Shown: positions 6,762 to 12,935 of the stretch, one piece after another
Numbering within the stretch: the first letter of the stretch is position 1
Layout: each line of letters starts with the position of its first letter
From: Clostridiales bacterium
Lineage (GTDB): Bacteria > Bacillota > Clostridia > Caldicoprobacterales > DTU083
NCBI GenBank assembly: GCA_012512335.1
Contig: JAAZEK010000374.1
Coordinates: 1 to 12,935, forward strand
Length of the DNA: 12,935 nt
Reading direction: 5' to 3'
The notes under the pieces: generated by a model
Told to the model about the DNA's origin: nothing
Seen by the model: only the letters and a program-made list of their open reading frames with translations
The model's database searches: none
Translations under genes and position numbers: made by a program

Positions 6762-7751
6762 CTATAATTTATCAGCAAAAGCCTGAATCTTCAACGCATC
6801 TCTCGATGCTCTGATCACACTTTCCGTGTTGATGTAGGTATCTTTTCCTTCCAGCTCATCTACAAACACTTTTAGGCAATCTGCCGTTCTCTCCTCTGGC
6901 ACTGGCAAAAACTCAGCATTAGGTTTTCCGTCCAGAGCTACCATAATTTCTTTGGCTCCAGCAGTAAACTCCATGACACCTTTAGTGCCCCAAATAGTAA
7001 AACGCCAGTAAAATGGCAAAGAGTATCCAGAGGAGTTTGGTGCTGAATAGGATACGTCGCCCATAAGCCCTGCTCCATTTGATAGCTCTACCATAAATTG
7101 ACCACAATCCTTAAAATGAGGAACTTCTGTTGCATAAGCATTCCAGCAACGTGCAGATGTAACATTTTTCATGGAAAGGCCTGTGAGATACTCTACTAAG
7201 TCTATACCATGAATTGCAATATCGTTTATGGTGCCACCATGCTTACCTTCTTCAAAGTACCAGTTAGGTCTGGAGCCATACATAAGAGGATGCTGACCAG
7301 TAAAGAGTAAAGCGTGAATTTCCCCAAGCTTACCTTCTTGAATAAAATTACGTACTGGCTGTACAACCTTGTTTTGTCTCAGATCCAACATGCAACCGAC
7401 CTTTAAACCTTTTTCCTTTGAGAGTCTTTCTATTTCTTCAAGCTCATCTAGGGAAGTACATAGAGGCTTATCTGCATATACATGCTTACCAGCTTTCAAA
7501 GCATCGATCGCCAAGCTTCCACGTTTGCCGTAGTAATCACCAATTGCTATGACATCAATATCTTTTTCACTTAACATATCTTGATAATTATCATGGGTGA
7601 ATTTCACTCCCAAATCTGCTTCAGCAGCGGCTCGAGCATCTGCATTAGCTTCATAGGCTGCTACAATTTGCACATCAGAATTTTCCTCAGCCAGCTTGTA
7701 AAGTGCATTAATGTGCCCATGTCTAAATCCAGCAAAAGCTATTTTAATCAT
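6762..7751 (-). CDS. Gfo/Idh/MocA family oxidoreductase with atypical nucleotide-binding motif
   Basis: This 329-residue protein has the Gfo/Idh/MocA two-domain layout but an unusual start: IAFAGFRHGHI (residues 4-14) replaces the GxGxxG loop, leaving G8 and G12. The EKP motif appears as ADKP (93-96). The C-terminal block GGTINDIAIHGIDL (172-185) keeps the catalytic-type D177 and H181. A GCMLDLRQ stretch (119-126) follows the Rossmann domain. The ATG at 7751 was chosen because the family begins at this point and GGATGG lies 4 nt upstream. An ATG at 7763 (four extra residues) directly abuts AAAGG and is less likely, though possible. It follows the amidohydrolase gene after 191 nt, a gap holding a promoter and direct repeats. 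Whether it binds NAD(P) normally, and on what substrate it acts, cannot be seen. Confidence 0.88.
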   Translation of the reverse strand: MIKIAFAGFRHGHINALYKLAEENSDVQIVAAYEANADARAAAEADLGVKFTHDNYQDMLSEKDIDVIAIGDYYGKRGSLAIDALKAGKHVYADKPLCTSLDELEEIERLSKEKGLKVGCMLDLRQNKVVQPVRNFIQEGKLGEIHALLFTGQHPLMYGSRPNWYFEEGKHGGTINDIAIHGIDLVEYLTGLSMKNVTSARCWNAYATEVPHFKDCGQFMVELSNGAGLMGDVSYSAPNSSGYSLPFYWRFTIWGTKGVMEFTAGAKEIMVALDGKPNAEFLPVPEERTADCLKVFVDELEGKDTYINTESVIRASRDALKIQAFADKL

Positions 7752-7772
7752 AAAACCATCCATCCTTTATAG

Positions 7773-7801
7773 TTTATATCTAAATTTAATCACATGTACA
7801 A
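7773..7801 (-). promoter_or_regulatory. Candidate promoter for the atypical Gfo/Idh gene
   Basis: On the minus strand TTGTAC (7801-7796) is 17 nt from TATAAA (7778-7773). The -35 is weak (3/6) and the -10 good (5/6), as expected for an activator-dependent promoter. Transcription would begin near 7766, which favours the start codon at 7751 over that at 7763. The direct repeats at 7801-7836 abut the -35. Confidence 0.35.
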
Positions 7802-7836
7802 AACAATAGTACCACTTAAAAAACAATAGCTACCAC
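7801..7836. repeat. Direct repeat pair adjoining the -35, possible activator sites
   Basis: AAACAATAGTACCAC (7801-7815) and AAACAATAGCTACCAC (7821-7836) differ by a single inserted C and are spaced 20 bp apart, two helical turns. On the transcribed strand they read GTGGTACTATTGTTT and GTGGTAGCTATTGTTT and lie directly upstream of, and touching, the candidate -35. That geometry fits an AraC-type or similar activator. The TACTATTG core is shared with the element at 3396-3409. Confidence 0.5.
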
Positions 7837-7942
7837 AAATAATACATGTCATAAACAAGTTCTTTATAATGTCTTGATTTCCTTCTTTTATATATAAATA
7901 CACCTAATGTTCATGTCTTACGATTCCCTAAAGCGTTAATTC

Positions 7943-8962
7943 TTAAGGCCTAACATTGCCTCTCCTTGTGGCATCTAATTGCTTTATGCCAAACAGTTTC
8001 TCTGAATTTCCATGGGAAACCTTTTGTAGCGTTTCATAGTCGAGTCTTAGTTGGTTTATAAACCTGGCATGACAAAGAAAGCCTTGATAATCGTATTCAG
8101 TTGCACCATCAGGAGATAATGCAGAATCGGTACCAAACAGTATTCTATCAGCATGCTGTGTTACAAATTTATGCAGTTTTTTCCTATCATCTTCATATAC
8201 TTGATCTGCCCATCTGGTATAAAAGCCGCAGCTAGTGTCAATATATAGATTCTTATATTCCTCAAATAACGAAGTTAGGCGTTCAAGTCCTACGTGTAGC
8301 TGATGTGCTCCTATGACATTCATGTTTGGGAACCTTCTTAATACCTCCAGCATTACCTGCAGCAAATCCTCATTTGTAAAGTTAACTCCTGTTTTCCATC
8401 CATCTGACCAATATGCATTAGTGCCTCCACCTTGATATGGGGAGTTACTGTGTCTCTGTGTAACATGCCATAGTATTGGAATACCTGCTTCATCAACCAT
8501 CTTAAAAATGCGGCTCCATTCCTCACTAAGCCAAACATCGTGTTTGCCTTGGCCTCTCATGATTAAGTTGTTGTGGAGTTTTAAACCCTTCACTCCGTTC
8601 TTTATTGCTTTTTCAAGAAGTTCAGCATCAGGCTTGTCGTGAGGTAGCCACAGTATCCAATCCATTCTATCATCAGCTGAAGACACATCGCCATATACCT
8701 TAAAATCATCTTCATGTTTTGCAATAAGAACTACATTTCCTAATCGGAAAGCCTCCAAGTGAGAAAACCACTTATCCAGGATCTTGTAAAGCTCAGCCTG
8801 GGTTTTACATCCGTCTATGTGATTGTGACAGTCAATCCAATACTCTTCACTGGGTTGAAATTGGAATCCCCAACCTGCTGAAAACCCATTATCAAGCCTT
8901 TCTCTTTCTTCAACATAAGGGCAATAGACCTGATGAACATTATGATTTGTTTTATTAGACAT
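7943..8962 (-). CDS. Amidohydrolase family 2 (metal-dependent TIM-barrel hydrolase)
   Basis: This 339-residue protein is of the Amidohydro_2 (PF04909) type. After a ~43-residue N-terminal lead, the metal motif HxH appears as DCHNHIDG (H46, H48). It is followed by GLKLHNN (126-132), WHVTQRH (H166), GAHQLHVG (H220), the catalytic-type aspartate in LFGTDS (D279) and the family-typical GNSEKLFG near the end (318-325). GGAGG lies 7 nt before the ATG at 8962. The protein is cytoplasmic. It lies 53 nt after the SGNH hydrolase gene. In sugar loci this family supplies lactonases (for example L-fucono- or L-rhamnonolactonase) as well as decarboxylases and hydratases. A lactonase acting on the product of a neighbouring dehydrogenase is a reasonable but unproven reading. 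Confidence 0.88.
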   Translation of the reverse strand: MSNKTNHNVHQVYCPYVEERERLDNGFSAGWGFQFQPSEEYWIDCHNHIDGCKTQAELYKILDKWFSHLEAFRLGNVVLIAKHEDDFKVYGDVSSADDRMDWILWLPHDKPDAELLEKAIKNGVKGLKLHNNLIMRGQGKHDVWLSEEWSRIFKMVDEAGIPILWHVTQRHSNSPYQGGGTNAYWSDGWKTGVNFTNEDLLQVMLEVLRRFPNMNVIGAHQLHVGLERLTSLFEEYKNLYIDTSCGFYTRWADQVYEDDRKKLHKFVTQHADRILFGTDSALSPDGATEYDYQGFLCHARFINQLRLDYETLQKVSHGNSEKLFGIKQLDATRRGNVRP

Positions 8963-9015
8963 CTAACTCCCTCCACTTATTTAAATTCATATCCTGCATT
9001 GATGTTACTAGACTC

Positions 9016-9591
9016 CTACTTAAAAGACTTTCTAATCACATCAGAAACCTGCCCTGCTAGAAGTTGATACCCTTCTGAGTTCAGATGACATTGATCAATG
9101 AAATAAGATTCTGGCTGCTCATATAAGAGCTTGAATAAATCATTGACTTCAATTCCCTGCTCCTTCATGACATCACGAGCAACCTCATTATACTTAACAA
9201 CCTCATCTTGGATACGGTAATTATGACCTTGAACAAATTCTTCGTTTATAGGTGTCATTGTTGCAAAGATAATTTTTGCATTGGGGGCCTTCTCTTTCAT
9301 CTTACGACAAATGCGACGCAAGGTATCAGCATACTGCTCTGTGGTATTTAGGGGTAAGTCGTCCCCATTGAAATGAACCACATCCCATAATCCATTGTTC
9401 CAATGAATAACATCAATCTCTTCTGGATTGTCAACTAAAGCCAACCATGTGAATAGATTGGCAAAAGTATACTGGGTGAAACGACTGTTATCCTCAGGAA
9501 AAACTACCTTTGCAATATCTTTAAGATTTTCCTTGACGTATTTGCAATACCCTATTCTTATGGAGTCACCTAACAAAATTACATTTTTCAC
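9016..9591 (-). CDS. SGNH/GDSL-family hydrolase (probable intracellular esterase)
   Basis: This 191-residue protein matches small SGNH hydrolases. Block I is LLGDSIRIGY with the nucleophile S10. The block III asparagine is probably within HWNNGLWD (63-70). Block V is IDQCHLN, giving the D166/H169 pair, followed by the usual SEGYQLLAG helix. Residues 105-115 (AKIIFATMTPI) form the conserved core strand. The start is a GTG at 9591 with GAGG 9 nt upstream. No signal peptide is seen, so it should act on imported substrate. It lies 216 nt after the glycosidase gene and 53 nt before the amidohydrolase gene. Family members in carbohydrate loci usually remove acetyl groups from sugars; a deacetylase working with the glycosidase is the likely role, and the acyl group is unknown. 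Confidence 0.87.
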   Translation of the reverse strand: MKNVILLGDSIRIGYCKYVKENLKDIAKVVFPEDNSRFTQYTFANLFTWLALVDNPEEIDVIHWNNGLWDVVHFNGDDLPLNTTEQYADTLRRICRKMKEKAPNAKIIFATMTPINEEFVQGHNYRIQDEVVKYNEVARDVMKEQGIEVNDLFKLLYEQPESYFIDQCHLNSEGYQLLAGQVSDVIRKSFK

Positions 9592-9776
9592 GTTCTTCTT
9601 CCTCTTTCTCTTAATTATCTATTTTGAAGTTTAGCCTCACTGTATTCATTGGCTTTTTTATTCTTTCTCCATGTCTTAATGTTACTTCCATTTCCTACTA
9701 TCAATCTATTTATCTATTGCACTACTTCTAAGCCCAATTCTCTACATTTATTCTGTTTATTACTTATCTTTTAATG

Positions 9777-9808
9777 TTACTTTTACATTTTATATTACTT
9801 TTACATTT
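9777..9808. repeat. 14-bp direct repeat between glycosidase and esterase genes
   Basis: TTACTTTTACATTT occurs at 9777-9790 and 9795-9808, an exact repeat with an 18-bp period; the second copy touches the glycosidase stop codon. TTAATGTTACTT also occurs at 9676-9687 and 9771-9782. The 216-bp gap is otherwise very AT-rich with no reading frame and no clear terminator hairpin. Confidence 0.4.
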
Positions 9809-12711
9809 CACTTTAAAAGTTTGACTGGACCCAGGAGACCAGAGGCTAGTTTTGCCAAGCGGGTACGATTTGCATTTACATTGGTGGCTTCAACTGTTAA
9901 TACATGCTTCCCAGCTGATAGCTTTCCAAGATTACATTTGTAAGGTGGCCAAGGGAGGACTCCGCAATCTTTGCCGTCTATCTTTATTGTCGCTACATCC
10001 TCGACTCTTCCCAAATCAATCCACAGCTCCTGATCTTCTGTAAGCTGAAATTCCCGTTGATAAATTGCTGTACCTGCAAATGAAGGATAGCCGATCACTG
10101 TCCAAGGCAGAAGATTATCTAGGGTAACTCTATTGTCATTGGCTTTAATAAATGGGAAAGAAGCATGGCTATAGCGGTAATCGCATGTAAAGGAACCGCA
10201 AAGATAAGGTATTTCCTTTATCCCCTGTTCGTTTCCTAAAGTTTCAACTCGTACTACATTTAAACTTGGTGTGGTTCCACCCTTTATAGCATGACTAATA
10301 TCAGCAACCCAATTTAAACAATCAAATACACGCTGTTGCTCCCAATTTTCAATTTGAGTATCATTAACAAACAGCTTCCAATCATCTGAAAAACTGCTTT
10401 CCTCTATAACCAACTTGGCATCTCCAGGATCTCCTGTAAACATAAAGCGACAGTAATAGCTTTTTCCACTTTTGTAATCACCGGATTCTAATTTTGGTTC
10501 TGCTTCTCTTTGCATAAGGTCGAAGCCTGGGTTTGAAAAGGGGTTCTGCCCTGCCTCATTATCCAAGACAAAATGCCAGAAATTTAACGGTACTTGATTC
10601 TTTTCAAATTCCACTGTCCAGTCTGTTGACAGATCAGCAACTGTCTCAAAATCTCTAACTACTGCTGTCTCTGGCAGACAAGTTATGTTTTTCGAATCAG
10701 AGGAGGTTTTCAGCAATATACTGCCCCGAGGAGGAATCCTTAGCTGAAGACCTAAAACCTCTCCTTTAAACTCCTCTTCTCGGCGGTTGAAAACAAAGGT
10801 TCGCTTGCCCTCTTCCTTTTGTCGCTCCAAAACAAATATATCTTCTTTGCCTTCACCATCTACTATAAAGCCTGGTAACTTAGCTAAGAAATTATTATCA
10901 GGGGTTTCGTAAAAGCTAAGAAACTTATCAGTCTGATTAGCCCATGTTTCAACAGGTTCCTGGATATTCTGGCTTATTGATAGAGGAATTTTACCTACAG
11001 CTATTATCTTACCACCTGCATTAGCAAATCTCAATATTGCCTTAGCTGTACGATGATCAATATAGCTTAAATAGGGAAGTATTAAATAATTATATTTTTC
11101 AGGAGTTGTTATTGTACCCTCTTCATTAACACTTTCTTGAAGGGTAACCTCATCTATAAAATCAAAATCCTTTTGATGACTTAGTAGCTCTTCAACTAAT
11201 CTATGTATAGAGTCCTCTTCTTCAAGATAACGCCAATCAATACTCGGTTTTATTTGACAGGCTAAACTGGTGGATGGATAAAGAACGGCGATTTGACAAA
11301 TATGAGTACCACCTGTAAGTTCATCACATGTATTACCCAGATAATCAAGAAAAACAGGCATATACTTCCATTCGCTATGCTGATAGAAGAGAGAAGGTGG
11401 AACTTCATCCTTTCTGGGGCCATCCAGGGAATAGCTAAGCCCGTGTAAATTGAAATAGTTAACACCTAAAACCAAATGATAATCCAACAAATACTTTAGA
11501 TCTCGAATGCTTGCTTCATCCCCAATTACTGCTAGGGAATCACTACCTGCCTGTGGTTTATTAAAAAGATGTGCAGCTGAGGATGCAACTTTAATTCCGC
11601 TATGGTAAGCAGAAGCTTCCTTCCAGCCACAGCTTGCGCCCAAGGGGTCTGTACATGGAACATCAATCTCTTTATAGGAGCGTAACTCATTTGGCCACCA
11701 TGCAGCAACCAATGAGAGCCATTCTGTCCGGGTAAGGTGCGCAGCCATCTGGATCTTGTGTTCTCGGCACCAAGTTGATATTTGTCCAATGAAGTGCTGG
11801 CATTGCAAGCGATGCTGGGTTAGGCGATAATGATGGCGGACTAGTGGACTTCGTAAATCCAGGTCTAAAGCTAGATGAGGAAGATAATCTGTTATACTGT
11901 ACTGGTGGTCATTGAAAAACTCATCCGGAAAGCTGGCTGTCCATGGGTAACAATCTACTCCAGGACTGGGCTCATCACTAAATGAACCCTTTATGATATT
12001 GCCAAATTCTTCTCCATATCGCTTAAAATACTCTCCATAGCTAAGATCAATAAATTTCTTTGTTGGTTCTGGGCGTAGAATATCAGGATGTACTCCTTGG
12101 TTATTGCTTACCAGTACTCCAACTATTATATATTCTCCATCCTGTTCTGGTTTCCAGCTTAATGCAAATTTATTGTCTACCATCGATGTTCGCCAATGCG
12201 GATGGCCTATAGTAGAAATCTGAGGTGAGTATGCACGATGAAGAACTTGCCTCTCTGTCCATCTTTGACGACGGGTTCCACAATAGCTAGTTACCTTGAT
12301 AGGGTCTTCAAAGCTACCATCAGAGCTCTTACGAATAGCAAATGCTTCTATAAGCATACCATCGGAAAAGTCTACTTCGAAGGGTCCCTCACCTTTAAGC
12401 TCCACAGTTTCAAATGACAACTGACGAGCTATATAACCTGGTTCATCCCATACAACACGCCCTCCAGCTATACCACTTGGATAATAATCCTCATCCCATA
12501 ACCAAAATTCCATACCATGCTGACGACAACCCTCAAGAATTACATCCATAACTTCCCACCACGCTTCTGACATATATGGCGTCAACAATCCTTGACGTGC
12601 ATGGGGGTAAATTCCTTCATAACCAGCTTTAGCAATCTGCTCGATTTGCCACTCAATTTCCTCAGGATTCAACCTATGATTTAGAAAATATTGCGCTATT
12701 AGCTTTGTCAT
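9808..12711 (-). CDS. Large intracellular GH106-like glycoside hydrolase (possible alpha-L-rhamnosidase type)
   Basis: This ~967-residue protein has a layout like the GH106/Glyco_hydro_106 group. An N-terminal TIM-barrel segment contains IAKAGYEGIYPHAR (26-39) and FWLWDEDYYPSGIAGG (69-84), a family-like signature. A catalytic-type acid lies in GSFSDEPSPG (E247), and VNYFNLHGLSYS (417-428) falls in the late barrel strands. A Rossmann-like segment with YLILPYLSYI and FANAGGKIIAVG resembles a beta-galactosidase trimerisation domain. Two C-terminal jelly-rolls follow; the last reads REFQLTEDQELWIDLGRV and ends TVEATNVNANRTR. No signal peptide is present, unlike many GH106 enzymes. The ATG at 12711 was chosen because GGAGG (12722-12718) lies 6 nt upstream; an in-frame ATG at 12726 has no such site. 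It follows the beta-propeller gene by 36 nt, so they are probably co-transcribed. The sugar specificity is not established, and an unclassified family is possible. Confidence 0.85.
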   Translation of the reverse strand: MTKLIAQYFLNHRLNPEEIEWQIEQIAKAGYEGIYPHARQGLLTPYMSEAWWEVMDVILEGCRQHGMEFWLWDEDYYPSGIAGGRVVWDEPGYIARQLSFETVELKGEGPFEVDFSDGMLIEAFAIRKSSDGSFEDPIKVTSYCGTRRQRWTERQVLHRAYSPQISTIGHPHWRTSMVDNKFALSWKPEQDGEYIIVGVLVSNNQGVHPDILRPEPTKKFIDLSYGEYFKRYGEEFGNIIKGSFSDEPSPGVDCYPWTASFPDEFFNDHQYSITDYLPHLALDLDLRSPLVRHHYRLTQHRLQCQHFIGQISTWCREHKIQMAAHLTRTEWLSLVAAWWPNELRSYKEIDVPCTDPLGASCGWKEASAYHSGIKVASSAAHLFNKPQAGSDSLAVIGDEASIRDLKYLLDYHLVLGVNYFNLHGLSYSLDGPRKDEVPPSLFYQHSEWKYMPVFLDYLGNTCDELTGGTHICQIAVLYPSTSLACQIKPSIDWRYLEEEDSIHRLVEELLSHQKDFDFIDEVTLQESVNEEGTITTPEKYNYLILPYLSYIDHRTAKAILRFANAGGKIIAVGKIPLSISQNIQEPVETWANQTDKFLSFYETPDNNFLAKLPGFIVDGEGKEDIFVLERQKEEGKRTFVFNRREEEFKGEVLGLQLRIPPRGSILLKTSSDSKNITCLPETAVVRDFETVADLSTDWTVEFEKNQVPLNFWHFVLDNEAGQNPFSNPGFDLMQREAEPKLESGDYKSGKSYYCRFMFTGDPGDAKLVIEESSFSDDWKLFVNDTQIENWEQQRVFDCLNWVADISHAIKGGTTPSLNVVRVETLGNEQGIKEIPYLCGSFTCDYRYSHASFPFIKANDNRVTLDNLLPWTVIGYPSFAGTAIYQREFQLTEDQELWIDLGRVEDVATIKIDGKDCGVLPWPPYKCNLGKLSAGKHVLTVEATNVNANRTRLAKLASGLLGPVKLLK

Positions 12712-12747
12712 ACTAAACCTCCACATTGATACAATATCATGTTTTAT

Positions 12748-12935
12748 TTAAAATAGATGCAAGCAATCCTCTAGCTTAATACAATAAATATCCCTTTTAC
12801 CTTCATGGATGGAATCAAATGAGATTATATCACCTGTTGGATTCCACCTTGGATGTAGATCGCATCTGAAATCACCTGTAATATTAGGGTAAGAATAAAA
12901 TGAACCTAGGGTTACTCCTTTTTTCTGTTCTATGC
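12748..12935 (-). CDS. C-terminus of a TolB/oligogalacturonate-lyase-like beta-propeller protein (5' end outside window)
   Basis: The frame is open from the right edge to the TAA at 12750-12748, giving 62 visible codons. The key segment FRCDLHPRWNPTGDIISFDS is followed by HEGKRDIYCIKLED. This is a beta-propeller blade of the HPRWSPDGxxIxFDSxxxGxRxIY type, seen at the end of oligogalacturonate lyase (PL22) and related TolB-like proteins in carbohydrate loci. The catalytic region is outside the window. It is the most upstream gene seen in the minus-strand array and lies 36 nt before the GH106-like gene. Whether it is a real lyase, which would point to pectin-derived substrate, or a non-catalytic propeller cannot be decided here. 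Confidence 0.7.
   Translation of the reverse strand, partial: IEQKKGVTLGSFYSYPNITGDFRCDLHPRWNPTGDIISFDSIHEGKRDIYCIKLEDCLHLF

Noticed and set aside
7924..7945. CCTAAAG...CTTAAGG near the amidohydrolase stop as a terminator
   Set aside because: The arms are short and imperfect and no T-tract follows on the transcribed strand.
11262..11789. Minus-strand frames of 67 and 85 codons
   Set aside because: They overlap the large glycosidase gene in another frame and show no recognisable protein features.
12712..12726. ATG at 12726 as glycosidase start
   Set aside because: It has no ribosome binding site and overlaps the GGAGG that serves the ATG at 12711.
1..12935. tRNA, rRNA, CRISPR, insertion sequence, prophage or toxin-antitoxin signals
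   Set aside because: No cloverleaf, spaced repeat array, transposase or phage-type sequence was seen on either strand; repeats found are short and promoter-proximal.

Overview
This 12.9 kb window looks like chromosomal sequence from a low-GC Gram-positive bacterium (Bacillota, either Clostridia or the Paenibacillus side). The reasons are A+T-rich codon use, strong AGGAGG/GGAGG ribosome binding sites 4-9 nt before most starts, occasional GTG starts and AT-rich intergenic DNA. The genus cannot be fixed from the sequence. The content is a carbohydrate-catabolism locus. There are no tRNAs, rRNAs, insertion sequences, phage genes or CRISPR arrays, and no transporter or regulator gene lies inside the window.

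Layout. Positions 1-759 (minus) hold the first 253 residues of a protein that looks like the N-terminal beta-sandwich of a large glycosidase; it runs off the left edge. Positions 760-1065 form a divergent control region. A FAD-dependent oxidoreductase (1066-2373, plus) follows and converges on a long minus-strand array, with an apparent bidirectional terminator between them (2416-2454). Read in its own direction from the right edge, the array is: the C-terminus of a TolB/oligogalacturonate-lyase-like beta-propeller; a ~967-residue intracellular GH106-like glycosidase; a small SGNH/GDSL esterase; a family-2 amidohydrolase (possible sugar lactonase); a Gfo/Idh/MocA dehydrogenase with an atypical nucleotide motif; a second FAD oxidoreductase; a sugar isomerase/epimerase-like TIM barrel; a canonical Gfo/Idh/MocA dehydrogenase; and a second isomerase-like TIM barrel.

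How the genes may work together (inference). None of the enzymes with a visible N-terminus has a signal peptide, so an imported, possibly acetylated oligosaccharide or glycoside would be processed in the cytoplasm. The esterase would deacetylate, the glycosidase would cleave, and the paired redox enzymes, isomerase-like barrels and amidohydrolase would convert the sugar. Three enzyme classes each occur twice (FAD oxidoreductase, Gfo/Idh, AP-endonuclease-2-like barrel). That is the make-up expected of a redox-assisted route such as 3-keto-glycoside cleavage or sugar-acid formation, rather than simple hydrolysis plus phosphorylation; no kinase is present.

Regulatory structure. Candidate sigma-A promoters lie before the left gene, the second FAD gene, the second Gfo/Idh gene and the 282-residue barrel gene. 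A GTTACTRTTNACWG-type element occurs once before the plus-strand FAD gene and as a near-perfect inverted pair before the distal barrel gene. A 20-bp-spaced direct repeat sits just upstream of the promoter of the second Gfo/Idh gene. The array may therefore be several overlapping transcription units. Five starts were moved inward from the longest reading frame; four have clear Shine-Dalgarno support (two strong ones are 6687 and 12711), whereas the move to ATG 3308 rests on family alignment.
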